NCBI GenBank assembly: GCA_965220245.1
Contig: CBDCPI010000003.1
Coordinates: 1 to 64,000, forward strand
Direction of reading: 5' to 3'
Length of the DNA stretch: 64,000 nucleotides
DNA from: CBDCPI01 sp965220245
Lineage (GTDB): Bacteria > Chloroflexota > Dehalococcoidia > Lucifugimonadales > UBA3495
Part shown: in pieces, positions 1 through 9,566 of the stretch
How the letters are laid out: every line of letters begins with the position of its first letter
How positions within the stretch are numbered: position 1 is the stretch's first letter
The notes under the pieces: generated by a model
Databases searched by the model: none
What the model was told of the DNA's origin: nothing
Seen by the model: the letters and a program-made list of their open reading frames with translations, nothing else
Position numbers and translations under genes: made by a program

Positions 1-557
1 GCTACGTCGGCCTGGAGCGGGTCGACAAGTTGGCCCAGGAATTCGACATTACCGTGGAAGGGCGGGCCTATTTGCTGCGCCCGGACACCCCCAAGGAGGG
101 TTCGCCCCGGCAAACCAGGCCGGGTGAATCCGAGGACGAGCTTTCCGAACCTCTCCGTAGCCAAGCCAGTGATGCGGGACTGATAATGCGCCCGCCGCCG
201 GTAACCCCCAACACTCTATACGCATTGGAAGCGACTGAATACGCCCAGCAACAGGGCAAATTCATGGAATTCCATCACGCGGCCTACAAAGCGTTTTGGG
301 AGGACCGTCAAGATTTGGGCGATCTGGCAGTCCTCGAAGAAGTGGCCCGGACCGTGGACCTAAATTCGACTGAAATGATCGAGCGCCTAGAAAGCAAATA
401 TTACGCGGAGGCGGTTATCGGTCAGTACCGGGAAGCCCTGCAGTACGGTATTAACGGGATTCCCACCTTCTTGGTCGGGAACTTGATGTTCACCGGGGCC
501 CACCCTTACAACATCTTCCAAACCGCCATGGACCGGGTATTGAACCCCTCGGAATAA
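1..557 (+). CDS. DsbA/FrnE-family thioredoxin-fold protein, 5' end missing
   Basis: The frame is open from the first base, so the gene begins upstream of the window and this is the C-terminal part. The first complete codon gives YVGLERVDKL, which in FrnE/DsbA-like proteins directly follows the active-site CPxC motif. Bases 1-2 (gc) fit the end of a TGC Cys codon, so the window seems to start inside that motif. An all-helical insert follows, then NGIPTFLVG, the cis-proline loop of the thioredoxin fold. The TTG at 30 is not the real start, because conserved sequence continues upstream of it. The family comprises cytoplasmic or envelope thiol-disulfide oxidoreductases and 2-hydroxychromene-2-carboxylate isomerase relatives; which role applies cannot be told from this fragment. 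Confidence 0.8.
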   Translation, partial: YVGLERVDKLAQEFDITVEGRAYLLRPDTPKEGSPRQTRPGESEDELSEPLRSQASDAGLIMRPPPVTPNTLYALEATEYAQQQGKFMEFHHAAYKAFWEDRQDLGDLAVLEEVARTVDLNSTEMIERLESKYYAEAVIGQYREALQYGINGIPTFLVGNLMFTGAHPYNIFQTAMDRVLNPSE

Positions 558-611
558 AGCCGCCTAGCCGCCGGCCCGCCCCGCCGGTCAATCGTGGGTG
601 GGGCCGGACGC

Positions 612-776
612 AGGGCCTTTCGGTTTTCGCAAGAACCCGGCCTCCACTGTCATTCCGAACGTAGTGAGGAATCTAAAATCCTTCGGCGGCACAACGATGT
701 GGCGCACAAGGACTTAGACCCTTCACTCCGTTCAGGGTGACAGTGAATGGGGGCGGGGTGACAATCGAAAGGCCCT
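612..776. repeat. Miniature element: shell TIR with core-A repeat (copy 1)
   Basis: The ends are AGGGCCTTTCGGTT at 612-625 and its near-inverse at 763-776 (13 of 14 match). They enclose a ~97-bp core at 647-743 running from CTGTCATTCCGA to TTCAGGGTGACAG, with GAGGAATCTAAAAT and ACTTAGACCCTTC inside. Related cores lie near 4782, 13403, 24084 and 25524. It fills the gap between the DsbA-like gene and the ABC exporter operon. Confidence 0.8.
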
Positions 777-795
777 AGGATTAGGACTCAGCAGG

Positions 796-2715
796 CTAAT
801 CGTTATCGGCCGGGGCCGGAACCGGCATCGACCCGTCGGTTATGCTGGGCCAAAGCCCGGTGGAAAGCCCGTAGTTCACGGCGTGCAGCCTGGCGTAAAC
901 CCCGTCCGCATATAGCAGATCGTGATGCTTACCAACCTCGACGACCCGGCCGTGGCTCAAGACCACTATCTTGTCCGCGTTCCGGATTGTCGAGAGCCGG
1001 TGGGCTATTACTATCGAGGTCCTACCTTGGAGGATTCGCTTTAACGCGCTCTGGATCAGCAGTTCCGTCTGGGTGTCGATGTTGGCGGTAGCCTCGTCTA
1101 GGATGATGATCCTGGGGTCCCCCACAATTGCCCGGGCAAAGCTTAGCAACTGGCGTTGCCCTACGCTGAGGTTCAGGCCCCGCTCGGCCAACACGGTATC
1201 ATAGCCGTTTTCCAGACCCTGGATAAAGTCGTGCGCCCCCACGGCTTTGGCGGCGGCCACCACGTCCTCGTCGGTGGCGTCTTGGTGGCTGTAACGGATG
1301 TTCTGTCCGACGGTGCCGGAGAATAGGTAGGGCTCTTGCAGCACCATGCTCATTTGACCCACCAAAGACTGGCGCTTCACGTCCCGAATGTCATGGCCGT
1401 CTACCATGATCCTGCCCTTGGTTACGTCGGCGAACCGGTGAATCAGGGTAACCAAAGTGGTCTTGCCAGCGCCGGTGGACCCAACTACCGCCACATTTTC
1501 GCCGGGGAGGATATCCAAGTTCACGTCTTGTAGGACTTCGACGCCTTCCACGTAGTGGAAGTTGACGTCTTCGAACCGGATGTGCCCGCGGACTGCCGGC
1601 ATATTCGGGGCGTTGTCCGCATCTACCACTTGGGGTCTCAGGTCGAGCACTTCGAAGATACGCACCCCGGCAGCCATGGCCCGCTGCAACTGGCTGTACT
1701 GCATTGTCAGGTGCCGGATGGGCTCAAAGAACCGTTGTATCCACAGCGCGAAGGCCACCAATACGCCCCATTCCACGCTCCCTCCTTGGGCCATGATGCC
1801 CCCAAACAGCACCACGCCGAACCCCATGCCGATGCCAATCAGCAACTCCACCATCGGTTGCAGTGCGCCGGAGAACCGGCTGGCCTCTAGGTTGGCGTCC
1901 AAGTGCTCTTGGTTAAGCGCATTGAAGTGCTGTAGGTTCCGGTCTTGCCGGTTCAAGCTTTCCACGACCCGAACGCCGGTAATGTTCTGGTTGTACTCGC
2001 CGTTAACCATGGCGATGGCCCGCCTGATGCGCATAAAGGAGTGGCGGGCGAACCGCTGCCAGTAGCCCAGAATAAAGAACAGCACCGGAACGATGCTCAA
2101 GCTCACCAAGGCCAGACGCCAGTCGATGACCAGCATCACCGTCACGATGCCCACCAGGCTCAGAATGTCCGACAGGCTCTGCACAATCAACTCGAAGGTC
2201 TCTTGGAGTTGAAGCACATCGCTCTGGCTGCGCGACATTATCCGGCCTACCGGGGTCCGGTGGAAGAACGATGGTGAGAGAGACTGAAGGTGGTTGAACA
2301 TCGCGGTCCGCAGGGAGTACAAGACCCCTTGGCCGACCCGCGGCATGTAGACCATTTGAACGTAATTGGCGGCAAAGTGCATAAAGGTGACAGCGACAAA
2401 CACACCGCCCACCACGTGCAGCCGCCAGAGCTCCCCATCGTTTATCGCCCAGTTGATGCCCAGCATCATCAAGAGTGGGATACTTACATTCCCCACGGTG
2501 TAGAGCAGCACCGCAGCAACGCTGACGGCAACCTCTGCCTTGTATGGAGTTACGTAGGTGGCTAACCGCCTGACCACCCGGTGGTCGTAGACCCTACCCA
2601 CCACGTTTTCGTCGGTGAGGCTATCCATGCTGGGACTGTTCATCCCTCCGGACTGCAGGCCCCGCATGCCGCTCATCATGCCACCGAAGCCTCCGCCAGG
2701 ACTTCCGCCGCGCAT
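796..2715 (-). CDS. ABC exporter half-transporter (type IV fold), subunit with consensus ATPase site
   Basis: This 639-residue protein fuses a six-helix exporter membrane domain (residues about 60-350) to a C-terminal nucleotide-binding domain. Visible motifs are Walker A GSTGAGKTT near residue 411, signature LSVGQ near 515, Walker B IIILDEAT near 535 with the catalytic Glu, and the H-loop AHRL near 568. The N-terminus is Gly/Met-rich. The start ATG directly abuts the stop codon of the upstream partner gene, so the two are co-transcribed and probably form a heterodimer. The non-canonical LSVGQ signature is what the partner's degenerate site would face in a TM287/288-like asymmetric exporter. 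Substrate unknown; drug or lipid export is typical for the family. Confidence 0.92.
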   Translation of the reverse strand: MRGGSPGGGFGGMMSGMRGLQSGGMNSPSMDSLTDENVVGRVYDHRVVRRLATYVTPYKAEVAVSVAAVLLYTVGNVSIPLLMMLGINWAINDGELWRLHVVGGVFVAVTFMHFAANYVQMVYMPRVGQGVLYSLRTAMFNHLQSLSPSFFHRTPVGRIMSRSQSDVLQLQETFELIVQSLSDILSLVGIVTVMLVIDWRLALVSLSIVPVLFFILGYWQRFARHSFMRIRRAIAMVNGEYNQNITGVRVVESLNRQDRNLQHFNALNQEHLDANLEASRFSGALQPMVELLIGIGMGFGVVLFGGIMAQGGSVEWGVLVAFALWIQRFFEPIRHLTMQYSQLQRAMAAGVRIFEVLDLRPQVVDADNAPNMPAVRGHIRFEDVNFHYVEGVEVLQDVNLDILPGENVAVVGSTGAGKTTLVTLIHRFADVTKGRIMVDGHDIRDVKRQSLVGQMSMVLQEPYLFSGTVGQNIRYSHQDATDEDVVAAAKAVGAHDFIQGLENGYDTVLAERGLNLSVGQRQLLSFARAIVGDPRIIILDEATANIDTQTELLIQSALKRILQGRTSIVIAHRLSTIRNADKIVVLSHGRVVEVGKHHDLLYADGVYARLHAVNYGLSTGLWPSITDGSMPVPAPADND

Positions 2716-4518
2716 CTAGTCGTTACCCCCGCTGTCGCCAGCCACCGCCGCATCGAGCAGAATCTCTGCTTGCGGGCGTAGTTGCAACTCAAAAATCTCC
2801 CGGTAAATCCCGCTCCGCAACATCAACTCCCGGTGGGTGCCTTGCTCGGCGATCATCCCTTCCTTCAAGACCACGATCAGGTCGGCCTCTCTTACGGTGC
2901 TCAATCGGTGGGCAATTACGAAAGTGGTCCGGCCCCGCATTACGCCAATCATCGCTTGGTGTATCAACCGCTCGGTCTCCACGTCCACGCTGGAGGTGGA
3001 GTCATCTAAAATCAGTATTGGCGGGTCAATCAGAATAGTCCGGGCAATAGACAGCCGTTGTCTCTGTCCCCCGGAGAGAGTGGCGCCCCTTTCGCCGACT
3101 ATCGTGTCGTAGCCGTGGGGGAGGCTCATGATATGGTCGTGCAACTGAGCGATTTTAGAGGCCCGCACCACGTCATCGAAAGAAGCGTCGACGGCCCCAT
3201 AGGCAATGTTGTCTCGGATGCTGCCGCCGAAAAGGAACACGTCCTGTTGCACGATGCCCACGTTGCGGCGCAGGGAGGCCAGGGTAAAGTCCTTTATGTC
3301 ATCCCCGTCAATGGTGATGCGGCCCTGGGTCACGTCGTAAAACCGGGGCAAGAGATTGACCACCGTCGTCTTGCCGCTGCCGGGTGCTCCCAAAATGGCG
3401 GTTATCTGGCCCGGTTCGGCGTCGATGTTCAGGTCCCGCAGCGCCGGAAGCCGGGAATCATAAGAAAATGAGAGGCCCTCGAATCTGACGTGGCCTCTCG
3501 CCCGCCCCATTTCCTTGGCCCCCGGCCTTTCCGCTACCGGAGAAACCGCGTCCATCACGTCGAAAAGCCGCTTCCCCGAAGATATGGCCCGGGAAAAGCT
3601 ATTGATGATAAAGGCGGTCATCCGTATGGGGAACGTCAACTGGTTCAGGTAAAGGATGAACATGGTCAGGCCGCCCGGGCTCAGATCGCCCTTTATGACC
3701 TGCCACCCGCCATACCAAATGATCAGGGCCAAAGCCATGGTGAAGTACATAGTCATCCAAGCGCTGTTGACGCCTTGCAGCCGTTCCGACTGGAAATACT
3801 CGCCTCGTAACTCTTGGGCCTTCTCAGCGTACTTCCTCTTTTCGTACTCTTCCGAAGCGAAAGCCTTGACCACATGGATTCCAACCAGGTTCTCTTGCAA
3901 GACGGTAACCGACTGCCCCATTACCTCCTGCACCCGGGTCCACATGGTGCGCAAGCGGCCCATCACTATGGTTGATCGAAAGACGAGGAAAGGAACGAAA
4001 GCCAAGCTGATCAGGGTCAGTTGCCAGTTGATGTAGGCCAGAATAACCGTAAGCGCTATCACCCTCACGACGACTTCGAGGGAACGCACCAAGCCCATGT
4101 TAATGTAGCGCCGCACCGCCTCCACGTCAGCAGTGGCTTTGGACATCAAATCGCCCGTATGCTCCTTATCGTGGAAGGCGAAGCTCAAGTGCTGTAGCTT
4201 GTCGTAAATCAGGTTGCGCAGGTCGTAGGAGACTATCTGGGACAAGGAATCGGTGGTGTAGGTGCGGCCGAAATCGAAGAGGCCGCGAGCTATGCTGACT
4301 CCTAAGATGGCGCCAGCCAAAAGGGCCAGGGTACTGTAAGGCACCTCTTTACCAGTAATCCCGTTCTCATCGATGGCGACCAACTGGTCAATGGAGTAGC
4401 CAAAGAGGTAAGGGATCAGGAGGGAGAGACCGATTGCGCCAAAGAAACTTAGATAGGCCAAGGTTAAGCGGGTTCTATACCGCCAGGCCATACCGGTAAT
4501 TCGAATAAGAATCTGCAT
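2716..4518 (-). CDS. ABC exporter half-transporter, subunit with degenerate Walker B
   Basis: This 600-residue MsbA/BmrA-like half-transporter has an N-terminal transmembrane domain (about residues 15-310) and a C-terminal ATPase with Walker A GAPGSGKTT near residue 376, a canonical LSGGQ near 482 and an H-loop AHRL. Its Walker B reads ILILDDST, with Asp where the catalytic Glu normally stands. In heterodimeric exporters such as TM287/288 and BmrCD this marks the subunit that contributes the degenerate ATPase site. It is the first gene of the two-gene minus-strand operon and its stop abuts the next ATG. Function as a heterodimeric exporter is inferred; the substrate is not predictable. Confidence 0.92.
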   Translation of the reverse strand: MQILIRITGMAWRYRTRLTLAYLSFFGAIGLSLLIPYLFGYSIDQLVAIDENGITGKEVPYSTLALLAGAILGVSIARGLFDFGRTYTTDSLSQIVSYDLRNLIYDKLQHLSFAFHDKEHTGDLMSKATADVEAVRRYINMGLVRSLEVVVRVIALTVILAYINWQLTLISLAFVPFLVFRSTIVMGRLRTMWTRVQEVMGQSVTVLQENLVGIHVVKAFASEEYEKRKYAEKAQELRGEYFQSERLQGVNSAWMTMYFTMALALIIWYGGWQVIKGDLSPGGLTMFILYLNQLTFPIRMTAFIINSFSRAISSGKRLFDVMDAVSPVAERPGAKEMGRARGHVRFEGLSFSYDSRLPALRDLNIDAEPGQITAILGAPGSGKTTVVNLLPRFYDVTQGRITIDGDDIKDFTLASLRRNVGIVQQDVFLFGGSIRDNIAYGAVDASFDDVVRASKIAQLHDHIMSLPHGYDTIVGERGATLSGGQRQRLSIARTILIDPPILILDDSTSSVDVETERLIHQAMIGVMRGRTTFVIAHRLSTVREADLIVVLKEGMIAEQGTHRELMLRSGIYREIFELQLRPQAEILLDAAVAGDSGGND

Positions 4519-4723
4519 TTAGTTGTTGGCGCTACAGTCCCTTTTGTAAAGTCTAGAGGGCAGCTTTGAACTCTGGCAAAAGACTAGAGGCAGGATTGTT
4601 ATGGGGGAGTTAGCCTTATCTTAAACCCAAATCCAAGCTAGTTCAAGCTGGCGTCGGCCCCTTTTACCGATAATCCCCGGCGGCACCGCCCCGGCCTGGA
4701 GCCCCCATTTACCGGACCCCATT

Positions 4724-4915
4724 TAGAGGGTGTTTTCAAAACCGATTGCATCCCATCCCTTCGACAGGCTCAGGACAGGCCCTGTCGTTCCGAACGAAGT
4801 GAGGAATCTAAAATGCTTGGCAAAAGCAATGCTTAAGAAGGCAAAGAGTTTAGACCCTGCGCTTTGCTCAGGGTGACAGGTGGCTGGTTGCGAGGACTTT
4901 TGAAACACCTTGAGG
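4724..4915. repeat. Miniature element: GAGGGTGTTT-type ends around core-A repeat (copy 2)
   Basis: The ends TTAGAGGGTGTTTTCAAAA and CTTTTGAAACACCTTGAGG are imperfect inverted copies. They enclose a core-A repeat at 4782-4879 (CTGTCGTTCCGAAC to CTCAGGGTGACAG). The same outward end, AGAGG(G/A)TGTTTC-like, recurs at 12186-12208, 34972 and 35390. Confidence 0.7.
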
Positions 4916-4929
4916 GAGCCGGATTCGAT

Positions 4930-4982
4930 TATTAACGTCTTCTATTAACGTCTTCGGCTAACGTCTTCGGCGAAGACGTCGC
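4930..4982 (-). terminator. Tandem TTAACGTCTTC repeats ending in a hairpin downstream of argS
   Basis: Three near-identical direct copies of TTAACGTCTTC lie in a row, and the last pairs with a following inverted copy (ACGTCTTC, GGC loop, GAAGACGT, 8-bp perfect arms). The hairpin sits just past the argS stop and could end that transcript, although there is no clean T-tract. Its origin by slippage-type duplication is inferred. Confidence 0.45.
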
Positions 4983-4996
4983 TCTGAGTGTCCTGT

Positions 4997-6676
4997 CTAC
5001 ATGTGCTCGGGGGCGTTCATACCCATCAGGTCCAGGGAGCGGCGCAACACCACCTGAGCCGCCTCGACCAGTTTCAGACGGGCCAACGTTATATCCCGGT
5101 CCTCGGCGTGGGATGATATGACGCGGCAATTCTCGTAGAACCAGTGGAAAGCGGTAGCCAACTCCATGGTGTAGTGAGGAAGATGGTGAGGTTCCAGAGT
5201 CCTGGACATGTGGGCCACCAGCTCGGGTAGGCGCAACATGACCCGGATGAGGCTCAACTCCGAGGGATGACTAAGCAGAGTAACATCGCCAACCGACCAG
5301 TCTATGTTTTGGTTTCGCGCCAGGTTCAAGATTCCGGCATTGCGGGCGTGGGCGTATTGAACATAATAGACCGGGTTTTCCGAAGATTCCTGCTTGGCCA
5401 ACTCTAGGTCGAACTCCATTTGAGTTGACGCCGCACGGGCCAAGAAAAAGTACCGGCAAGCGTCCCTGCCAACCTCGTCGGCCAATTCCCGCAGGGTCAC
5501 GAACTCGCCGGTGCGTTTTGACGCTCTAACTACTTCTTGGCCTCGCTTTAGCGTAACCATCTGGGAGATCAGGACCGTCAACCGGTCGGCGTCAATGCCC
5601 AAGGCCGCCACCGCCAGCTTCATCCGGGGAACGTGCCCCTGATGGTCGGCGCCCCAGATGTCCACTGCCCCGTCATACCGGCGGTTGATGAACTTGTTGT
5701 AATGGTAGGCAATGTCCGACGCGAAGTAGGTGGGTTCGCCAGTGGAACGGACCACCACGTTGTCCCTGTCGTCGCCCAACTTGCTGGAATTGAACCAGAG
5801 CGCTCCCTCTCGCTCGGAAAGATAATTGTTCTCCCGCAGCAACTTAACTACCAAGGCGTAGTCGCCGTCGCGAAACAGGACACTTTCGCTGAACCAATTG
5901 TCGAAAACCACGCCAATATGGGCCAAGTCGTCCCGGATTAACTCGACCATTTTTTCCCGGCCGATGTCTCCGATTTCCTTGGCGGCTTGGCGTTCCTCCA
6001 TATCGGCGAAGCGAGAGCCTTCAGACGCTACGATTTCATTGGCCAAGTCGGCCACATACTCGCCTACGTACCCATTGGCCGGCAACTCGGCTGGTTGTCC
6101 CAGCACTTGCTGGTACCGGGCGTAGACCGATTGGTAGAACGCTTCCATCTGACTGCCAGCATCGTTGATATAGTACTCTCGGGTCACCTGGTAACCAGCG
6201 GCCTCCAGGATGTTGGCCAAGGCGCTGCCCATGACCGCGCCCCGGGTATGGCCCACGTGGACCGGGCCGGTGGGGTTGACGCTGACAAACTCCACCATCA
6301 TCCGCTGGCCCGCGCCTGAGTCTACGTTTCCGTAGGCCAAGCCGGCTTCCCGGACCGTGTCCACCTGCCGTTGCACCCAACTGTCATTGAGGTAAAAGTT
6401 AATGAACCCGGGCCGGGCCGCTGCCACCCGCTCAACTTCTTCACCCGGAGTTATCCGCTGCACCAGCTCTTGGGCCAAGTCGAAGGGATTGATGCGGGTC
6501 GCCCGAGACAAGCGCAGCGGAAGGTTGGTGGCAAAGTCGCCGTTCTCCGGATTGCCGGGACGCTCCACCTGAATATCGGGCATGGTGTCCAATTGCAGGA
6601 CGCCTTCATTACGGGCTTGCTCCAGCGCACTAGATACCGCCCTGGAAATCATGTCCAAGACCAGCGGCCGCGACAT
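4997..6676 (-). CDS. argS: Arginine--tRNA ligase
   Basis: This class I aminoacyl-tRNA synthetase charges tRNA-Arg in the cytoplasm. The protein has the arginyl-specific N-terminal domain (about residues 1-110), the HIGH-type motif HVGH near residue 139 within NPTGPVHVGHTRGA, a KMSKS-region equivalent (SKRTGEFVTL) and the C-terminal DALR anticodon-binding domain ending in SLDLMGMNAPEHM. The start is set at the ATG at 6676 (MSRPLV, 559 aa) because a strong GGGAGG lies 8-9 nt upstream. The longer TTG reading at 6694 would place that ribosome site inside the gene. It is divergent from mgtE across a ~250-bp gap. Confidence 0.95.
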   Translation of the reverse strand: MSRPLVLDMISRAVSSALEQARNEGVLQLDTMPDIQVERPGNPENGDFATNLPLRLSRATRINPFDLAQELVQRITPGEEVERVAAARPGFINFYLNDSWVQRQVDTVREAGLAYGNVDSGAGQRMMVEFVSVNPTGPVHVGHTRGAVMGSALANILEAAGYQVTREYYINDAGSQMEAFYQSVYARYQQVLGQPAELPANGYVGEYVADLANEIVASEGSRFADMEERQAAKEIGDIGREKMVELIRDDLAHIGVVFDNWFSESVLFRDGDYALVVKLLRENNYLSEREGALWFNSSKLGDDRDNVVVRSTGEPTYFASDIAYHYNKFINRRYDGAVDIWGADHQGHVPRMKLAVAALGIDADRLTVLISQMVTLKRGQEVVRASKRTGEFVTLRELADEVGRDACRYFFLARAASTQMEFDLELAKQESSENPVYYVQYAHARNAGILNLARNQNIDWSVGDVTLLSHPSELSLIRVMLRLPELVAHMSRTLEPHHLPHYTMELATAFHWFYENCRVISSHAEDRDITLARLKLVEAAQVVLRRSLDLMGMNAPEHM

Positions 6677-6929
6677 AAAAACGTTTCCTCCCAAACCGGA
6701 GCAGGAAGACCAGTCCGCAAAGACCTAGAGGACCAGTCTCAAAGCTGAGTGCATAATTACCGGTTCATGCTAACACAAACCGGTCAATCGCAGCATAGAA
6801 AAACACTGTTACAATGACTTTCAGGACCGTCAAATCTCCGTTGACTGGGGAAGGTCCCCAAGAAGCTCCCAAGAAACCCGGCCTTTGGCCGCTGAGAATA
6901 CCCTTGAGAGGGCACTGAGTCCGGAGAGC

Positions 6930-8330
6930 ATGGACCCAAGCACCAACACGCAAGGCGAGGCAGTGACGGAAAGGCCGACCCGTTCCCGTGAAGAATGGGT
7001 CCAAGACCTCTGCTTGGCGATTCGCCAGCTTATCGAAAACGAGAGCGAAGACGAGGCCTTGGTCCAATTCCGTCGGCTGCACCCGGTGGACCAAGGCGAG
7101 GCCCTGCTGGTCCTCACCGAGAGCGAGCGGTCGTCGTTGCTGGAGGCCCTTGCCCCTAGCGAAACCGCTGAGATCATGGAAGAGATGGAGCCGGAAAGCG
7201 CGGCTCAGGTCTCGAACGCTATGGCTCCCGAGTCTCTGGCCCAGATCCTGACCCAAGCCAGCCCCGACTCTGCCGCCGACATCCTCCAGCTACTGCCCGA
7301 GGAAAAGGCCAAGGAAACCCTACAGGGAATAGAGGACTGGGAGGAGATTGTGTCTCTCCTCCAGTACCGCAAAGACTCTGCCGGCGGAGTAATGACGCCG
7401 GACTACCCGGTGGTAAAAGAAACTCTGACCACTCCCAACGCCATTGACCAGCTACGCCTGCTGGGTCCGGAAGCCGAGAACATCAACTCGATCTTAGTGG
7501 TCGATGCCCAAGAGCGGTTGGTGGGTTCACTAAGCATTGCTCGCTTGGCCTTGGCCCGGCCCGCCACGGTCGTGGGCGACATCGCCGACCACGAGATAAT
7601 CTCGGTCACCGCCGACACCGACCAAGAAGAGTGCGCTCGTTTGATGGAGCGGTACAACTTGATGCAGCTACCAGTGGTGGATGACGAGGGCAAGCTTACC
7701 GGAGTAATTCTGGCCGAGGACATGGTCGACGTGGTGGAGGAGGAGGCCACCGAGGACATGTACCGGATCGCCAGCGTAGCGGGAGAGCGGGTAATGGGGC
7801 CGCTGAGCAATTCCTTAAGGCGGCGGCTTCCTTGGTTATACATTAACCTGGCCACCGTCCTGTTGGCGGCGCTGATGATCAGTTTCTTCGAGTCTACCAT
7901 CGCCAAGGTGGTCGCGTTGTCGGTGTTCCTACCCGTGGTGGCGGGTCAGGGCGGCATCGGCGGCACCCAAACCGTCACCTTAGTGGTGCGGAGCATGGCC
8001 TTGGGAGAAGTGCCCCGAAACCTGGGCCTCCGGTTGCTGGTCCGGGAGGTGTCGCTCGGGCTGATCAACGGGGCGCTTCTGGGCTTGGCGGTCGGCTTGG
8101 TGGCCTATTGGTGGAAAGGCAACGCAACCTTGGGCCTAGTGCTGGGTCTGGCGATGCTGGGCAATATGCTGGTCGCGGGGTTGACCGGAGCCGGGGTGCC
8201 CCTGCTGCTGCGACGGCTGCATCTGGACCCCGCAGTGTCTTCAGCGGTTTTCGTTACTACTTTCACTGACATCGCCGGCTTTCTAATGTTCCTGGGGTTG
8301 GCCGCCGCTTTTATCAACCTGTTGACCTAA
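6930..8330 (+). CDS. mgtE: Magnesium transporter MgtE
   Basis: This is an inner-membrane, Mg-gated Mg2+ channel. Domains in order are an acidic MgtE_N superhelical domain, a CBS pair (residues about 125-255) and five membrane helices from about residue 280. The family signature is seen as AGQGGIGGTQTVTLVVRSMALGE, with IGG where NSG is usual, and the last helix keeps the conserved Asp in TTFTDIAGF. I place the start at the ATG at 6930, which has GGAG 3-4 nt upstream; a longer TTG start at 6885 lacks a ribosome site. The stop codon TAA is formed by the end of the IS630 element. Removing the element would restore TAG at the same codon, so the protein is unchanged. Confidence 0.93.
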   Translation: MDPSTNTQGEAVTERPTRSREEWVQDLCLAIRQLIENESEDEALVQFRRLHPVDQGEALLVLTESERSSLLEALAPSETAEIMEEMEPESAAQVSNAMAPESLAQILTQASPDSAADILQLLPEEKAKETLQGIEDWEEIVSLLQYRKDSAGGVMTPDYPVVKETLTTPNAIDQLRLLGPEAENINSILVVDAQERLVGSLSIARLALARPATVVGDIADHEIISVTADTDQEECARLMERYNLMQLPVVDDEGKLTGVILAEDMVDVVEEEATEDMYRIASVAGERVMGPLSNSLRRRLPWLYINLATVLLAALMISFFESTIAKVVALSVFLPVVAGQGGIGGTQTVTLVVRSMALGEVPRNLGLRLLVREVSLGLINGALLGLAVGLVAYWWKGNATLGLVLGLAMLGNMLVAGLTGAGVPLLLRRLHLDPAVSSAVFVTTFTDIAGFLMFLGLAAAFINLLT

Positions 8331-9566
8331 ACCAAAGCCAAGGTGAAACCTGCATATACGTTGGCTAGAATCAGGGAGGTATAGCGTCAGGACGGGGAAC
8401 AGACTGAGTGGGGATGGTGATGGGTATGAGGGGGATAAGACCGGACTTGGAACGGTGGCAGTTGGACTTGGCTGGTGTGCGCAGCAGGATGTACCTGGCG
8501 CCGACGCCTCGGGAAAGAGAACGGTGGCACGCTCTGTGGCTCCTGTGCCGGAACATGACCGCCTCGGCCACCGCCCATGCACTGAGCCGGGATGCTCACA
8601 CCATCGGCAGATGGGCCACCGCCTTCAGCGAGGGAGGTCCGGCGGCCCTGATCTTCGAGCAGTCCGGTGGTTCCCCCCCGCCCTCGAAGAGGCGCAGCAG
8701 GCGGCGTTGAGTGCCGCGGTGCAGGAGTTGCCCGCCAAGTCGGGCATCGTCATGGCCAACTGGAACTGGAAGGTGGTGCGGCTGTTTGCCTCGGAGCGCT
8801 TCAGTATCAGCCTGAGCCGCAGCTCTTGCCTGAACTATCTGCACCGTCTGGGATTCGCGTTCAAGCGCCCCAAAAAGCGTCTGCTCAAGGCTGATGCGGA
8901 GAAACGGGAGGCCTTCGTGGAGGAGTACGCCGCCTTGGCATTCCAATCTCAAGAATCCGGGGAAAAGATATTCTTCGCCGACGAGGCCCATTTCCGTGCG
9001 GACGCCGAACTGCGGGGCAAATGGGTGCTCCGGGGAGAGCCAGCCTTGGTGGACTCGACTAGCCCGCGCTACGGAGAGAAGGCCAGCTACTATTCGGCGG
9101 TGTGCCTGGAGACCGGCCAGGTGGAGTGGATGGAACTGGAGGGGAACAGCAACTCAGGAACGTCGGCAGCCTTCCTGGAGCAGTTGAGGGAGAGGCACAG
9201 CGGTCGGCTGAACGTGATCTGGGACAACGCGCCGGCCCACCGGGGATACGCGGTGCGGGAATGGCTGGGCAAGCCCGGAGTGAACCTGCGGCTGGTGAAC
9301 CTGCCGGGATACAGCCCGGACTTCAACGCTGACGAGGCCATCTGGGGCTGGGCGAGAGAGGAGGCCACCGGAAATCTGTGCTTGGGGACCAAGGAACTGG
9401 TTCAGGAGAGGGTCGGGAACTTCTTCGATGGGCTGGCCGGGCGGAAAGAGGAGGTCAAGCGCCGCTGCCGGACCATCCTGCAATCAAGAGCAGAGGGGCT
9501 CCCGCGTAACCCTCGTACCGATCCCCACCACCGGCCATATGTACATCCCACCTTGGCTTTAGTTTA
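8328..9566 (+). mobile_element. IS630-family insertion sequence with TA target duplication
   Basis: The element core spans 8330-9564 and is flanked by TA at 8328-8329 and 9565-9566, the target duplication expected of IS630/Tc1-mariner transposition. The left end AACCAAAGCCAAGGTG and the inverted right end AACTAAAGCCAAGGTG match at 15 of 16 bases, with weaker similarity further inward (CATAT). The element carries a single transposase gene on the plus strand and lies in the stop codon of mgtE. A short non-autonomous relative with the same ends lies at 48302-48452. Confidence 0.93.

Larger units (their letters stand above)
4519..4996. other. Gene-free spacer between exporter operon and argS
   Basis: The 478 bp hold a nested miniature element (4724-4915) and a short set of direct and inverted repeats next to the argS stop (4930-4982). 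The part adjoining the exporter start, 4519-4720, shows no ORF and no repeat; it must contain the exporter promoter on the minus strand, but I cannot place clear -10/-35 boxes. Confidence 0.6.

Noticed and set aside
6677..6929. Mg-sensing riboswitch upstream of mgtE
   Set aside because: mgtE leaders often have one, but I could not recognise conserved M-box or mgtA-leader elements; only short imperfect repeats are present.
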